Assembly: GCF_016889705.1 (NCBI RefSeq) | Contig: NZ_CP069526.1 | Coordinates: forward strand, 6,572,001-6,636,000 | From: Amycolatopsis sp. FDAARGOS 1241 | Lineage (GTDB): Bacteria; Actinomycetota; Actinomycetes; Mycobacteriales; Pseudonocardiaceae | DNA length: 64,000 bases | Reading direction: 5' to 3' | Shown here: one piece after another, positions 1 to 9,330 of the stretch | How the letters are laid out: every line of letters starts with the position of its first letter | Numbering within the stretch: the stretch's first letter is position 1 | Notes under the pieces: generated by a model | Told to the model about the DNA's origin: nothing | Seen by the model: the letters and a program-made list of their open reading frames with translations, nothing else | Database searches by the model: none | Program-made: the position numbers and the translations under genes

Positions 1-28
1 CCCCGGCGATCGCCGATGATGTTCGTTC

Positions 29-943
29 GTGACCACTCAACTCTTCGTCCACGAGGAAGTCGCCTCGGCGGTGCGTGACGGCCACCCCGTCGTCGCCCTC
101 GAGAGCACCATCCTGGCGCACGGGCTGCCCCACCCGCGCAACCTCGACGTCGCCCGCCGGCTCGAACAGGTCGTGCGCGACGGCGGCGCCGTGCCGGCCA
201 CGATCGCCGTGCTCGACGGACGGCCCGTGATCGGCCTGGCGGCCCCCGAGCTGGAGCGCGTGTGCGAGCCCGGCGCCGGACTGGACAAGCTGTCGCTGCG
301 CGACCTCGGTCCGGCCGTGGGCCTGGGCCGCTCGGGTGCGACGACCGTGGCGGGCACCTCGGCGCTCGCCGCCGCGGCCGGGATCGGCGTGTTCGCCACC
401 GGCGGGCTCGGTGGGGTGCACCTCGGGGCGGCGCAGACCTGGGACGTCTCGGCCGACCTCGGCGTGCTCGCGAAGGTGCCGACGGTGGTGGTCTGCTCGG
501 GCGTGAAGTCCGTGCTCGACATCGCCGCGACGCTCGAGGTGCTCGAGACCAGCTCGGTGCCGGTGCTCGGCTACCGCACCGACGAGTTCCCGGCGTTCTA
601 CCTCCGTTCGTCCGGCCACCCCGTCGGCTGGCGCGTGGACGACGCCAAGAAAGCCGCTGCGGTGATCACCGCGCACCGCGCGTACTCGGATTCCGGTGTG
701 TTGCTGGCGAACCCGATCCCCGAAGAGTCCGAAATGGACCGTGAGCTGCACGACCGGCTGCTGGCCGGCGGGCTCGCGAAGCTGCACGAAGACGGCGTCC
801 AGGGCCGGGACGTGACGCCGGTGCTGCTGGAGCACTTCCACACCGCGAGCGCCGGCGCGAGCATCGACGCCAACGAGGCGCTGGTGCTCGACAACGCGAA
901 GCTCGCGGCCGAGGTCGCGGCGGCGCTGGCGGTCCGGTCGTGA
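29..943 (+). CDS. psuG: Pseudouridine-5'-phosphate glycosidase
   Basis: This protein of 304 aa should cleave pseudouridine 5'-phosphate to uracil and ribose 5-phosphate in the cytoplasm. The N-terminal VALESTILAHGLPHPRN block, the central FATGGLGGVH stretch and the C-terminal ESEMDRELHDRL region are typical of the PsuG/IndA family, and the length is normal. The GTG start lies close to the window edge, so an upstream promoter cannot be judged. The stop overlaps the next gene by 4 bp (GTGA), giving a coupled pair with a PfkB-type sugar kinase, which is the usual partner that makes the substrate. Assignment is by remembered family motifs. Confidence 0.92.
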   Translation: MTTQLFVHEEVASAVRDGHPVVALESTILAHGLPHPRNLDVARRLEQVVRDGGAVPATIAVLDGRPVIGLAAPELERVCEPGAGLDKLSLRDLGPAVGLGRSGATTVAGTSALAAAAGIGVFATGGLGGVHLGAAQTWDVSADLGVLAKVPTVVVCSGVKSVLDIAATLEVLETSSVPVLGYRTDEFPAFYLRSSGHPVGWRVDDAKKAAAVITAHRAYSDSGVLLANPIPEESEMDRELHDRLLAGGLAKLHEDGVQGRDVTPVLLEHFHTASAGASIDANEALVLDNAKLAAEVAAALAVRS

Positions 944-1809
944 CCGGGTTCGTGGTGGTCGGCGACGCCGGCCTCGACGTGGTGGCGCGGCACGACGAAC
1001 CGCTCCCCCACGGGGGTGATGCCCGCGCGAAGATCCGGTTCACCGGAGGCGGGGCGGGCGCCAACACGGCGCTGTGGCTGCGGTCCCTGGGCGCCGACAC
1101 GACGCTCGTCGCCCGCATCGGCGACGACTCCGGCGGGCGGCTGATCAAGGCCGAACTGGAGGCGGCGGGGGTGCGGTGCGCGTTCGCCGTGGACCCGCAG
1201 GCGCCGACGTGCTGCGTGGTGGTGATCGTCGACGGCGACGGCCAGCGCAGCATGCTGGCGGACCGCGGCGCGAACCAGCGGTTCGCGCCTGAAGACATCA
1301 CGGCCGAGTCGTTGGCCGGGGCCCGGCACCTGCACTTGTCGGGTTACGTACTGCTGGATCCCTCGTCGCGGCCCGCCGGCCTGGCGGCTTTGGCACTGGC
1401 GAAGGAGGCCGGCCTCACCACCTCGGTGGACCCGCAGGCCGCCGCGCACATCCACGATCCGGCCGCGTTCCTGGAGGACGTGTGCGGGACCGATCTGCTG
1501 ATGCCGAACACGGAGGAACTGGTGGCGCTCACCGGCTCCGCGGATCCGGCGAGCGCGAAGGAGCTGCTCGGGTTCGTCGGTGCGGTGGTGGTGACGGCCG
1601 GGCTCGGCGGCGCGAGCTGGGTCGACGCCCAGGGGGTGACGACGGTGCCCGCCGTCGAGGCCGAGTGCGTGGACTCGACCGGCGCGGGCGACGCCTTCGA
1701 CGCCGGCGTCCTCACCACGTGGCTGGCCGGCAAGTCCACTGTGGACGTCCTACGCGCCGGCACGCGGCTCGGGGCACTCGCAGTCGGCCGCCTCGGCCCC
1801 CAGCCGTGA
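940..1809 (+). CDS. psuK: PfkB-family kinase, probable pseudouridine kinase
   Basis: This 289 aa carbohydrate kinase of the ribokinase/PfkB fold probably phosphorylates pseudouridine for the glycosidase encoded just upstream. The N-terminal sugar-binding signature (GGGAGANTALWL, about residues 31-42) and the C-terminal DSTGAGDAFDAG motif with its catalytic Asp (about residues 245-256) are both intact. The GTG start sits inside the stop of psuG (GTGA overlap), so the two are translationally coupled. Substrate specificity comes only from this neighbourhood. The family also holds ribokinases and other nucleoside kinases. A long inverted repeat follows the stop and probably ends the operon. Confidence 0.82.
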   Translation: MTGFVVVGDAGLDVVARHDEPLPHGGDARAKIRFTGGGAGANTALWLRSLGADTTLVARIGDDSGGRLIKAELEAAGVRCAFAVDPQAPTCCVVVIVDGDGQRSMLADRGANQRFAPEDITAESLAGARHLHLSGYVLLDPSSRPAGLAALALAKEAGLTTSVDPQAAAHIHDPAAFLEDVCGTDLLMPNTEELVALTGSADPASAKELLGFVGAVVVTAGLGGASWVDAQGVTTVPAVEAECVDSTGAGDAFDAGVLTTWLAGKSTVDVLRAGTRLGALAVGRLGPQP

Positions 1810-1881
1810 ATTCCCCGGGTTTTCAGGGGCCTCGCAGGGCGTGTCACGTGGCGTAGGCACCCCGAAACTCGAGTGTGACTA

Positions 1882-1939
1882 CGGCCGCTGACCCCGTGTC
1901 AAGGCGGGAAAGCGTGGCTTGACACGGGGTCGGCGGCCG
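1882..1939. terminator. Long inverted repeat between convergent genes
   Basis: Two 22-nt arms (1882-1903 and 1918-1939) are reverse complements except at one position, with a 14-nt spacer. The repeat lies about 70 bp past the psuK stop and about 120 bp past the end of the facing DUF3099 gene, so it fits a bidirectional terminator. There is no U-tract, which is common for high-GC actinobacterial terminators. Confidence 0.7.
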
Positions 1940-1948
1940 TGTTGAAGC

Positions 1949-2020
1949 TTCGGATCGAGGTGCCGGGCAGGGGCTGGGCGCATCCTCATTGCGTAGTTGC
2001 GTTGCGCTGCGTAGGTGGCC
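1949..2020 (-). repeat. Dispersed 3'-end repeat, copy 1
   Basis: Read on the minus strand, this segment of about 70 bp matches 16718-16789 (plus strand) at roughly 80 percent by eye with small indels. Shared blocks are CCACCTACGCA, AACTACGCAA, CCCAGCCCC and CGATCCGAA. In both places the element lies downstream of a gene in that gene's direction (DUF3099 here, the trypsin gene at the other site). Neither copy has a convincing reading frame. Function unknown. Confidence 0.6.
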
Positions 2021-2058
2021 GTGCGTTGCGTTGGGTGGGTGGTCGCCGGGTGGCGGAG

Positions 2059-2427
2059 CTAGCCGTCGATCACCCGGTGGTCGCGCTGCTCGATCTGCTT
2101 CGCCTCCCGCTCATAACGGTTGACGTGCTTCGACTTGCGCGGTGGGCGGTCGTTGGCGATGAGGACGGCGATCCACGGCAGGGGCACCGAGATCACCAGG
2201 AACGTGACCGCCAGCCACCACGTGTGGTAGGTCAGCCCGGCCAGGATGAGGCACGGGATGCGGCACACCATCATGATGATGTACTTCTTCTTCCGCGCGG
2301 CGAGCTGATCGTCGTAGGACGGCTCCGCCTCGGTGATGAGCACCGGGGCCGGGCGGGAATCGGATCCGCGGGCGGGCTCGTTCACAGCACCACCTCCACT
2401 CCCCATGCTCCCACTCCGGGCCGTCAT
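2059..2427 (-). CDS. DUF3099 membrane protein
   Basis: This 122 aa protein matches the actinobacterial DUF3099 family. A low-complexity N-terminus is followed by the family block VLITEAEPSYDDQLAARKKKY (about residues 29-49; key residues E, SYD and the basic KKKY), two adjacent hydrophobic helices (about 50-90) and a basic tail. It is presumably a small cytoplasmic-membrane protein of unknown role. The ATG overlaps the stop of the upstream M20 gene (ATGA), so both are probably co-transcribed. No catalytic residues are apparent. Confidence 0.85.
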   Translation of the reverse strand: MTARSGSMGSGGGAVNEPARGSDSRPAPVLITEAEPSYDDQLAARKKKYIIMMVCRIPCLILAGLTYHTWWLAVTFLVISVPLPWIAVLIANDRPPRKSKHVNRYEREAKQIEQRDHRVIDG

Positions 2428-3698
2428 CCGACACCCGGGTGGGACAACCGGGACAACGCGGCGACGACCAGCGTCTCCACGCCCGCGCGCAGCGTCGGGT
2501 CCAGGACCGGCGCGAAGCGCGGCGAGTGGTTCGACGGGATGTCGCGCTCGAAGCGCCCTTCGGTCATCGCGGTGATCACCTCGTGCGCGTCGAGGCCGCC
2601 GACGAGCCAGAACACCGAGGGCACGCCGGCGGCGGAGCCGAACTCGCCGAAGTCCTCGCTGCCGGTGACCAGCGGGGCCGGCATCACCCGCTCCTGGCCG
2701 AAGTGGCCGCGGAACACGTCGGTGAGCCGGTCGGCCGTCTGCTCGTCGTTGAAGGTGACCGGGTAGGAGCTGAGCAGCTCGATCGTCGGCGGTTTCGGCG
2801 CTCCAGCGGCTTCGGCCTCCGCGTTCACGATCCGCTCGATCGCTTCGCGCAGCCGCAGCAGCACCGCGCCGTCGAACGCGCGCGTGTTGACCTCCAGCAC
2901 GGCGTCGTCGGCGATCACGTTGGCGACCGAACCCACGTGCAGCGACCCGACCGTCACCACGGCCGGATCGGTGGCCGCGACCCCGCGGGAGACCACTGTC
3001 TGCAGCTTCAGCACCACCGATGCGGCCATCACCGCCGGGTCGACGGTGGTCTCGGGGCGCGAGCTGTGGCCGCCGCGCCCGTGGAGCGTGATCCGCATGG
3101 TGTCGCTCGCCGCCATGACGACCCCGGGCCGGGTGAGCACCCAGCCGGCCGGTCCGGGCGCGAGGTGCTGGCCGAAGACCACGTCGGGACGGCCCGCGAG
3201 GTCGAACATCCCGTCGGCGACCATGCCCGCCGCGCCGCCGGCGGCTTCCTCGCCGGGCTGGAACACCACGACGAGCGTGCCGGCCCAGGCGTCGCGGGCG
3301 GCACTGAGCAGGCTCGCGGCACCCGAGAGCCAGGTGGCGTGCATGTCGTGGCCGCAGGCGTGCATCACGGGCACGTCGTTGCCTGCGGCGTCGACGCCGC
3401 GGGCGGTGCTCGCGTACGGCAGGCCGGTCTTCTCCTCGACCGGCAGCGCATCGATGTCGGCGCGGAGCATGACCGTGGGCCCCTCGCCGTTGTGGAGCAC
3501 GCCGACCACGCCGGTGCGGCCGACGCCGGTGTGCACCTCGTAGCCGTCGGCCTCCAGCCGGCGCGCGAGCTCGGCCGCGGTCCGGGTCTCGGCGAACGCC
3601 AGCTCGGGGTGGCGGTGGAGATCGACGTAGAGCGCCTCCAGCCCCGGCAGGGCGGCGGCGAGCGGAGCGAGGACACGTTCGATGGTCACGACGGCCAT
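2424..3698 (-). CDS. M20-family amidohydrolase (AmiA/hippurate hydrolase-like)
   Basis: This 424 aa metal-dependent amidohydrolase probably removes an acyl group from an amino acid or opens a small amide. The metal-site motifs are intact: LRADIDALP with the first Asp region near residue 85, MHACGHDMHATWL near 115, FQPGEEAAGG near 150, and the C-terminal TGSEDFGEF block. The open frame continues far upstream but reads antisense through the divergent methyltransferase. The ATG at MAVVTIERV leaves 19 bp to the divergent GTG and is the sensible start. It ends in an ATGA overlap with DUF3099. A second M20 enzyme occurs at 37700-38899. The substrate cannot be told from sequence. Confidence 0.88.
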   Translation of the reverse strand: MAVVTIERVLAPLAAALPGLEALYVDLHRHPELAFAETRTAAELARRLEADGYEVHTGVGRTGVVGVLHNGEGPTVMLRADIDALPVEEKTGLPYASTARGVDAAGNDVPVMHACGHDMHATWLSGAASLLSAARDAWAGTLVVVFQPGEEAAGGAAGMVADGMFDLAGRPDVVFGQHLAPGPAGWVLTRPGVVMAASDTMRITLHGRGGHSSRPETTVDPAVMAASVVLKLQTVVSRGVAATDPAVVTVGSLHVGSVANVIADDAVLEVNTRAFDGAVLLRLREAIERIVNAEAEAAGAPKPPTIELLSSYPVTFNDEQTADRLTDVFRGHFGQERVMPAPLVTGSEDFGEFGSAAGVPSVFWLVGGLDAHEVITAMTEGRFERDIPSNHSPRFAPVLDPTLRAGVETLVVAALSRLSHPGVG

Positions 3699-3717
3699 CG
3701 TGGCAGGCTTACCCACC

Positions 3718-5223
3718 GTGAGCACGAACCCGCCTCTGCCCGACCTGTCCGACGACGTCTGCGCGCGGCTGCGCGAAGCCTTCCGGCGCGCTGCGTACGA
3801 CGCCGACGGAGTGGTGGCCGCCCTCGGCGGCGCGGCCCACGCGGCGCTCGGCCGCGGCGAGCCCGAGCCCGCCCGGCGCGCGAGCCTCGACGCGGGCGAC
3901 CTCGGTGTGCTGGTGCGGCTGTTCCTGCTCGGTCTCACGGAGCCGGAAAAGTCCGTAAAATCCGCTTTCGCCCCTTTGTCCCCCGAGGGCGCCGTCGCCG
4001 CGGGGATCCTCGACGCCGACGGTGACGACGGGTTCAAGGCCGCCCTCGACATCCGCCCCCACGGCGACGAACAAGGCTCGTGGTGGGTCGTGTCGGACCT
4101 CGACGCCGACATGCTGGGTCACGTCGTGCCCGAGGACCACGTGCTCGGCGTCGGGCACGCGTCGCTCAGCCTCATCCGCGCCACCAGCCGGCGGCCGGTC
4201 GGGTCGCTGCTGGACGTCGGCACGGGCAACGGCGTGCAGGCCCTGCACGCGACCCGGCACGCGCGGCGCGTGACCGCCACAGACGTCTCGGCCCGGGCGC
4301 TGGCGCTGGCCGCGGGCACGTTCCGGCTCAACGAACTCGACGTGGAACTGGTGCGCGGCGAGTGGTTCGCGCCGGTCGCGCGGCGGCGCTTCGACCAGGT
4401 CGTGTGCAACCCGCCGTTCGTGGTGGGCCCGCCGCGCGTGGACTACACCTACCGCGACTCCGGCCTGGCCGGCGACGACGCCAGCGCGCTCGTCGTGCGC
4501 CAGCTGCCCGGGTTCCTGACCGACAGCGGCGTCGGGCAGGTGCTCGCGTCCTGGCTGCACAAGGACGGCGAGGACTGGGCCGATCGGGTGGCGCGGTGGC
4601 TGCCGGCCGAGACGGACGCGTGGTTCGTGCAGCGCGACGTCGCCGATCCCGCGCTGTACGTGGGCACGTGGTTGCGCGACGAGGGCATCGACCCGCGCTC
4701 GCCCGAGGGCCGCGTGAAGGCGGCCGCATGGCTCGACTGGTTCGCCGAGAACGACGTGCAGGGCATCGGCTTCGGCTTCGTCACGCTGCGCCGCGCGGCC
4801 GGCCGGACGCCCACCGTCGTGTGCGAGGACCTGCGCCAGGCCTACGACGACCCGCTCGGCCCGGAGGCGGCGAACTGGCTCGACCGAGTCGAGTGGCTGC
4901 GCGCGCACGGTGACGACCTGCTGGACGTCGCGTTCCGCGTGCCGGACACCGTGCTGCTGGAACGCGTCGACTCCCCCGGCGACGAGGGCTGGGAGACCAC
5001 CGTTCGGCGCCTGCACCGCACGGACGGACCGGGGTGGCAGCACGAGGTCGACGAACTCGCCGAGCGGCTGCTCGCGGGCTGCCGGGGCCTGCTGCCGCTG
5101 GAGGACCTCATCGAGCTGCTGGCCGCCGCCCAGGGCCTGGACCCGACGGAGCTGGCGGCGTCGGCGCTGCCGATCGTCCGCGAGCTCGTGCGCCACGGCA
5201 TGCTCGTGCCGGCCGGCCGGTGA
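3718..5223 (+). CDS. SAM-dependent methyltransferase (HemK/PrmC-like core)
   Basis: This 501 aa protein has an N-terminal winged-helix-like region, a class I methyltransferase core with the SAM loop LLDVGTGNGVQAL (about residues 165-177) and a VCNPPFVVGPP motif (about 233-243). The NPPF signature marks N-methyltransferases acting on planar nitrogens, such as glutamine-amide or nucleic-acid enzymes. A further C-terminal domain of about 200 residues follows. It resembles the actinobacterial long methyltransferases next to dtd. The GTG start was chosen because the region upstream runs into the divergent amidohydrolase. The stop overlaps dtd in GTGA. The true substrate is unknown. Confidence 0.85.
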   Translation: MSTNPPLPDLSDDVCARLREAFRRAAYDADGVVAALGGAAHAALGRGEPEPARRASLDAGDLGVLVRLFLLGLTEPEKSVKSAFAPLSPEGAVAAGILDADGDDGFKAALDIRPHGDEQGSWWVVSDLDADMLGHVVPEDHVLGVGHASLSLIRATSRRPVGSLLDVGTGNGVQALHATRHARRVTATDVSARALALAAGTFRLNELDVELVRGEWFAPVARRRFDQVVCNPPFVVGPPRVDYTYRDSGLAGDDASALVVRQLPGFLTDSGVGQVLASWLHKDGEDWADRVARWLPAETDAWFVQRDVADPALYVGTWLRDEGIDPRSPEGRVKAAAWLDWFAENDVQGIGFGFVTLRRAAGRTPTVVCEDLRQAYDDPLGPEAANWLDRVEWLRAHGDDLLDVAFRVPDTVLLERVDSPGDEGWETTVRRLHRTDGPGWQHEVDELAERLLAGCRGLLPLEDLIELLAAAQGLDPTELAASALPIVRELVRHGMLVPAGR

Positions 5224-5645
5224 GGGCCGTCGCGGCCCGCGTCACCCGGGCGAAGGTGACGGTCGACGGCGACGTGACGGGCGCCATCGAAGAGCCGGGA
5301 CTGTTGGTGCTGTTGGGAATTCACGCCGGCGACGACCGGGCGAAGGCCGCGACGATGGCGCGCAAGCTCCACGAACTGCGCTTGCTGCGCGACGAGCAGT
5401 CGTGCGCGACGGCCGGTGCTCCCCTGCTCGTGGTGTCGCAGTTCACGCTCTACGGCGACACGCGCAAGGGCCGGCGTCCGTCGTTCACCGCGGCGGCGCG
5501 GCCGGAGGTGGCCGAGCCCCTGGTGGACGCCGTGGTTCAAGACCTGCGCGACCGGGGCGCGACCGTGGCCACGGGGCGCTTCGGCGCGATGATGGCGGTG
5601 GAGAGCGTGAACGACGGTCCGTTCACGGTTCTCGTAGAGGTTTAG
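5220..5645 (+). CDS. dtd: D-aminoacyl-tRNA deacylase
   Basis: This 141 aa cytoplasmic enzyme hydrolyses D-amino acids (classically D-Tyr) from mischarged tRNA as a translation quality-control step. The diagnostic SQFTLYGDTRKGRRPSF motif (about residues 75-91) and the C-terminal NDGPFT motif with its cross-subunit Gly-Pro are both present, and the length is normal. An upstream in-frame extension overlaps the methyltransferase and is rejected in favour of the GTG that forms a GTGA overlap with that gene's stop. The two genes are therefore probably one transcript. Confidence 0.93.
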   Translation: MRAVAARVTRAKVTVDGDVTGAIEEPGLLVLLGIHAGDDRAKAATMARKLHELRLLRDEQSCATAGAPLLVVSQFTLYGDTRKGRRPSFTAAARPEVAEPLVDAVVQDLRDRGATVATGRFGAMMAVESVNDGPFTVLVEV

Positions 5646-5816
5646 ACCAGTACTTCCCTGGCCCGGGAACGGATCCGCGCTCGAAGTGGTTCAACCGATG
5701 AGCGGGTTCTCATGGAATTCTCATGATTATTCCCGCAGTGACGCGCTTCTCAGCAAAAGCTCAGTTTTGGTGGAGCAACCGCGCAGCGAGTCCGCCCGTC
5801 TTCCATTCAGCGAGCC

Positions 5817-5843
5817 GGGAACGTTTTGGAAACCCGGTGCGTT
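5817..5843 (+). promoter_or_regulatory. ECF-type promoter candidate for sigB
   Basis: GGGAAC (5817-5822) is followed after 18 nt by GTTG (5841-5844). This resembles the GGAAC...GTT promoters of SigE/SigH-type ECF factors that drive sigB in mycobacteria. It lies about 115 bp before the sigB ATG. A TTGACA begins two bases into the -10, but no convincing -10 follows it. Confidence 0.45.
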
Positions 5844-5957
5844 GACACAAGTGTCCAGCTAAGCCCGCTGGGCCGAAGGTACGGGTTTTCCACAGGGCCC
5901 GTGCTCCAGGCGCAGCTCCGGCGAGACACGTTCAGCCCGTGACCGGGGAGGCAGAGA

Positions 5958-6989
5958 ATGTCAGTCCAGACTCTCGAACGCGAAGCGCGCGGGATTCGCG
6001 AGCGTGGGATTCCAGAACAGCAGAACGAGGAGCCCGTGGGTGTGGGGACGCCCACGGACGCCGATCTCGACGCCCAGAGCCCGGCTGCCGACCTGGTGCG
6101 CGTGTACCTGAACGGCATCGGCAAGACCGCGCTGCTCACCGCGGCCGACGAGGTCGAGCTGGCCAAGCGCATCGAGGCGGGGGTCTTCGCGCAGCACATG
6201 CTCGACACCGGCGAGGGCCTCACGTCCAAGCGCCGCACCGAGCTCACCGCGCTGGTGCGCGACGGGCACCGGGCGAAGAATCACCTGCTGGAGGCCAACC
6301 TCCGCCTCGTGGTGTCGCTCGCCAAGCGCTACACCGGCCGGGGGATGCCGCTGCTCGACCTGATCCAGGAGGGGAACCTGGGTCTGATCCGCGCGGTGGA
6401 GAAGTTCGACTACTCCAAGGGGTTCAAGTTCTCGACCTACGCCACCTGGTGGATCCGCCAGGCCATCACCAGGGGGATGGCCGACCAGGGTCGCACCATC
6501 CGGCTGCCGGTCCACCTCGTGGAGCAGGTCAACAAGCTCGCCCGCATCCGCCGCGACCTGCACCAGCAGCTCGGCCGTGACGCGACGCACGAAGAGCTGG
6601 CCGCGGAGTCGGGCATCCCGGTGCACAAGATCTCGGATCTGCTCGACCAGTCCCGCGACCCGGTGAGCCTCGACATGCCCGTGGGCACCGAGGAAGACGC
6701 GCCGCTGGGCGACTTCATCGAGGATTCCGAGGCGACCGACGCCGAGAGCGCCGTGATCTCCGGTCTCCTGCAGGACGACCTCCGCCGGGTCCTCGCGACG
6801 CTGGACGACCGCGAACAGCACGTCATCCGCCTTCGCTACGGCCTGGACGACGGTCAGCCCCGTACCCTCGACCAGATCGGCAAGCACTTCGGCCTCTCGC
6901 GGGAGCGCGTGCGCCAAATCGAACGCGAGGTCATGGCGAAGCTCCGCCAGGGTGAGCGGGCCGACCGCCTGCGCGCCTACGCCTCCTGA
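5958..6989 (+). CDS. sigB: Group 2 RNA polymerase sigma factor SigB
   Basis: This 343 aa principal-like sigma factor has region 1.2 ([16 protein letters not shown]), an intact region 2 with the promoter-melting block ([17 protein letters not shown], about residues 155-171), and region 4 ending in the helix-turn-helix [31 protein letters not shown]. It closely follows mycobacterial SigB, including the AYAS-type C-terminus, and lacks the long acidic N-terminus of the primary sigma. A good ribosome-binding site (GGGGAGG) precedes the ATG. SigB normally serves stationary-phase and stress transcription. The ECF-like promoter upstream suggests stress-induced expression. Confidence 0.93.
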   Translation: MSVQTLEREARGIRERGIPEQQNEEPVGVGTPTDADLDAQSPAADLVRVYLNGIGKTALLTAADEVELAKRIEAGVFAQHMLDTGEGLTSKRRTELTALVRDGHRAKNHLLEANLRLVVSLAKRYTGRGMPLLDLIQEGNLGLIRAVEKFDYSKGFKFSTYATWWIRQAITRGMADQGRTIRLPVHLVEQVNKLARIRRDLHQQLGRDATHEELAAESGIPVHKISDLLDQSRDPVSLDMPVGTEEDAPLGDFIEDSEATDAESAVISGLLQDDLRRVLATLDDREQHVIRLRYGLDDGQPRTLDQIGKHFGLSRERVRQIEREVMAKLRQGERADRLRAYAS

Positions 6990-7614
6990 AGCGGAGGTCA
7001 GGGCGAGGCGTGCTCGCGGAAAGCGCTCGCCAGCCGATTCGCGAGGGTGTTTTAGGGGGGTTGAACCCCCAGACCCCGCCAGGGGGAAGGCCCCTTGGAC
7101 CCCGCGGTGGTCACCTTGCCGCGGGTGATCGCCTGGCCGTGACTCTCCTTGCGTGGTCGCCGGCCTGATCCGGCGCAGAGCTTAGGTCGGCTTCGAAGGT
7201 CCCGTGGTCCCCCGGTCCGCGGGGCCTTCGGCGTATCGGCGAAGGCCGTAGCGGTACCGGGAAAAGTGGTTCGGGAGGCCGGGCCCACCCCGACGGACCC
7301 GACCTCCCGGGGAAAGCGGAAACGGATGCTGGCACCCGCACCGCGAAGCTCACACCTGGCGTTCCGTTCGCCTGCCACGACAGTCTCGTGACGTAGGTCA
7401 TAAGTCAACGCGGCCGAACGGGTTGTTGCCCACTGCTTGCTACCCAGTGACCACGCCGATGAAACAGCCGTGATCGTCGGACTCCGGCCGGGCGCGTGAG
7501 ATCCAGTGCCGTGAGATCCAGTGCCGTGAGACACAGTCGCCGTGCGGGCGTGCGGGGCGCCGGCGGCCGCTGAGTACCGTGGGCGGATCCCGATCAGGGC
7601 AAAGGAGCCTGGCT
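6990..7614. other. Intergenic region between sigB and fumarase
   Basis: I see no gene in this 625-bp stretch. It holds a short G5-TTGAA-C5 hairpin at 7056-7070 followed by C/G-rich asymmetric sequence up to about 7110, and a short tandem repeat near 7496-7540. Reading frames here are short, Arg/Pro-rich and lack family features. A good AAAGGAG ribosome-binding site at 7601-7607 belongs to the fumarase gene. Confidence 0.6.
7496..7535. repeat. 15-bp tandem repeat
   Basis: The unit GTGAGATCCAGTGCC occurs twice in tandem (7496-7510 and 7511-7525), followed by a partial third copy starting GTGAGA. It lies about 80 bp upstream of the fumarase gene. No function is evident. Confidence 0.6.
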
Positions 7615-9273
7615 GTGCCGTCCACCACGTTTCAGCACACCGAAGTCCTGCCGCTGGGCAAGGACACCACCACCGAGTACCGGCTCGTCACCGCAGACGG
7701 CGTCGAGGTCGTCGAAGCAGCGGGCCGCAAGTTCCTGAAAGTCGAGCCCGCCGCGCTGACGACGCTCGCGCGCACGGCCATCACCGACATCCAGCACCTG
7801 TTGCGCACGTCACACCTGCAGCAGCTGCGCGCGATCGTCGACGACCCCGAGGCGAGCGGCAACGACCGGTTCGTCGCGATGGACCTGCTGCGCAACGCGG
7901 CTATCTCAGCCGGCGGTGTGCTGCCGATGTGCCAGGACACCGGTACGGCCATCGTCATCGGCAAGCGCTCCGAAGGCGTGCTCACCGGCGGCGACGACGA
8001 ACGGGCGCTGTCGCAGGGGGTGTTCGACGCCTACCAGCAGCTGAACCTGCGCTACTCGCAGATGGCGCCCCTGAACTTCTGGGAAGAGCGCAACACCGGC
8101 ACGAACCTCCCGGCGCAGGTCGAGCTCTACCACAAGGATGGAGATAGCGACCCGTCCTACGAGTTCCTGTTCATGGCCAAGGGCGGCGGGAGCGCGAACA
8201 AGACCTTCCTGTACCAGGAGACCAAGGCCGTGCTGAACCCGAAGCGGCTCGCGCGGTTCCTGGACGAGAAGCTGCGCAGCCTCGGCACCGCGGCGTGCCC
8301 GCCCTACCACCTGGCGATCGTCGTCGGCGGCATGTCGGCCGAGTTCAACCTCAAGGTCGCGAAGCTCGCGTCGGCGCGCTACCTCGACACGCTGCCGACG
8401 GAGGGCTCCGAGCTGGGCCACGCGTTCCGCGACCCGGACCTCGAGCAGCAGGTGCTGGAGATGACGCGCCAGTTCGGCATCGGCGCGCAGTTCGGCGGCA
8501 AGTACTTCTGCCACGACGTCCGCGTGATCCGCCTGCCCCGCCACGGCGCGTCGTGCCCGGTCGGCATCGCCGTCTCGTGCTCGGCCGACCGCCAGGCCAA
8601 GGCGAAGATCACCGCCGACGGCGTGTTCATCGAGCAGCTCGAGCGCGACCCCGCGCGGTTCCTGCCCGACGTGACCGAGGACGACCTGTCCGACGAGGTC
8701 GTGAGCGTCGACCTCAACCGCCCGATGGACGAGATCCGCGCCCAGCTCTCGCAGCTGCCCGTGAAGACGCGCCTGTCGCTCACCGGGCCGCTGGTCGTCG
8801 CGCGCGACATCGCGCACGCGAAGATCGCCGAGCGCCTCGACGCGGGCGAGGAGATGCCGCAGTACCTCAAGGACCACCCGGTGTACTACGCCGGTCCGGC
8901 GAAAACTCCCGACGGTTACCCGTCCGGCTCGTTCGGCCCCACGACGGCCGGGCGCATGGACTCCTACGTCGAGCAGTTCCAGGCCGCGGGCGGCTCGATG
9001 GTGATGCTGGCGAAGGGCAACCGTTCCAAGCAGGTCACCGCCGCCTGCCAGAACCACGGCGGCTTCTATCTCGGCTCGATCGGCGGCCCGGCCGCGCGGC
9101 TGGCCAAGGACTGCATCAAGAAGGTCGACGTGCTCGAGTACCCCGAGCTGGGCATGGAAGCGGTCTGGAAGATCGAGGTCGAGGACTTCCCCGCCTTCAT
9201 CGTCATCGACGACAAGGGCAACGACTTCTTCGCGGCCACCAGCGAACCGGTCCTGCAGATCAGCTTCCGCTGA
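7615..9273 (+). CDS. Class I (iron-sulfur) fumarate hydratase
   Basis: This 552 aa enzyme of the TCA cycle interconverts fumarate and malate with an oxygen-labile [4Fe-4S] cluster. The N-terminal cluster domain shows [12 protein letters not shown] (about residues 103-114), with further conserved cysteines in FCHDVR and [12 protein letters not shown]. The C-terminal swivel domain includes [15 protein letters not shown]. The length matches fused two-domain FumA-type proteins. The GTG was chosen because AAAGGAG lies 7 bp upstream; an earlier in-frame start lacks a site. It is monocistronic, ending at a strong hairpin shared with the convergent marR gene. Confidence 0.93.
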   Translation: MPSTTFQHTEVLPLGKDTTTEYRLVTADGVEVVEAAGRKFLKVEPAALTTLARTAITDIQHLLRTSHLQQLRAIVDDPEASGNDRFVAMDLLRNAAISAGGVLPMCQDTGTAIVIGKRSEGVLTGGDDERALSQGVFDAYQQLNLRYSQMAPLNFWEERNTGTNLPAQVELYHKDGDSDPSYEFLFMAKGGGSANKTFLYQETKAVLNPKRLARFLDEKLRSLGTAACPPYHLAIVVGGMSAEFNLKVAKLASARYLDTLPTEGSELGHAFRDPDLEQQVLEMTRQFGIGAQFGGKYFCHDVRVIRLPRHGASCPVGIAVSCSADRQAKAKITADGVFIEQLERDPARFLPDVTEDDLSDEVVSVDLNRPMDEIRAQLSQLPVKTRLSLTGPLVVARDIAHAKIAERLDAGEEMPQYLKDHPVYYAGPAKTPDGYPSGSFGPTTAGRMDSYVEQFQAAGGSMVMLAKGNRSKQVTAACQNHGGFYLGSIGGPAARLAKDCIKKVDVLEYPELGMEAVWKIEVEDFPAFIVIDDKGNDFFAATSEPVLQISFR

Positions 9274-9291
9274 CCCGGTCCTGACACGGCT

Positions 9292-9323
9292 CCGCCCCGC
9301 TCGCCGGCAGGTGAGCGGGGCGG
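9292..9323. terminator. Bidirectional hairpin terminator
   Basis: An 11-bp perfect stem (CCGCCCCGCTC at 9292-9302, complement at 9313-9323) with a 10-nt loop and a following TTT lies 18 bp past the fumarase stop and 7 bp past the end of the convergent marR gene. Confidence 0.8.
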
Positions 9324-9330
9324 TTTCGCG

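Noticed and set aside
3709..5196. Long antisense open frames, for example opposite the methyltransferase, fumarase and sigB genes
   Set aside because: High GC makes antisense frames long. These encode Arg/Pro/His-rich peptides without domain motifs, while the sense strand carries clear families.
7056..7070. G5-TTGAA-C5 hairpin as a terminator of sigB
   Set aside because: The stem is only five pairs and no U-tract follows in either direction. It looks more like a dispersed intergenic motif, so it is mentioned only in the intergenic entry.
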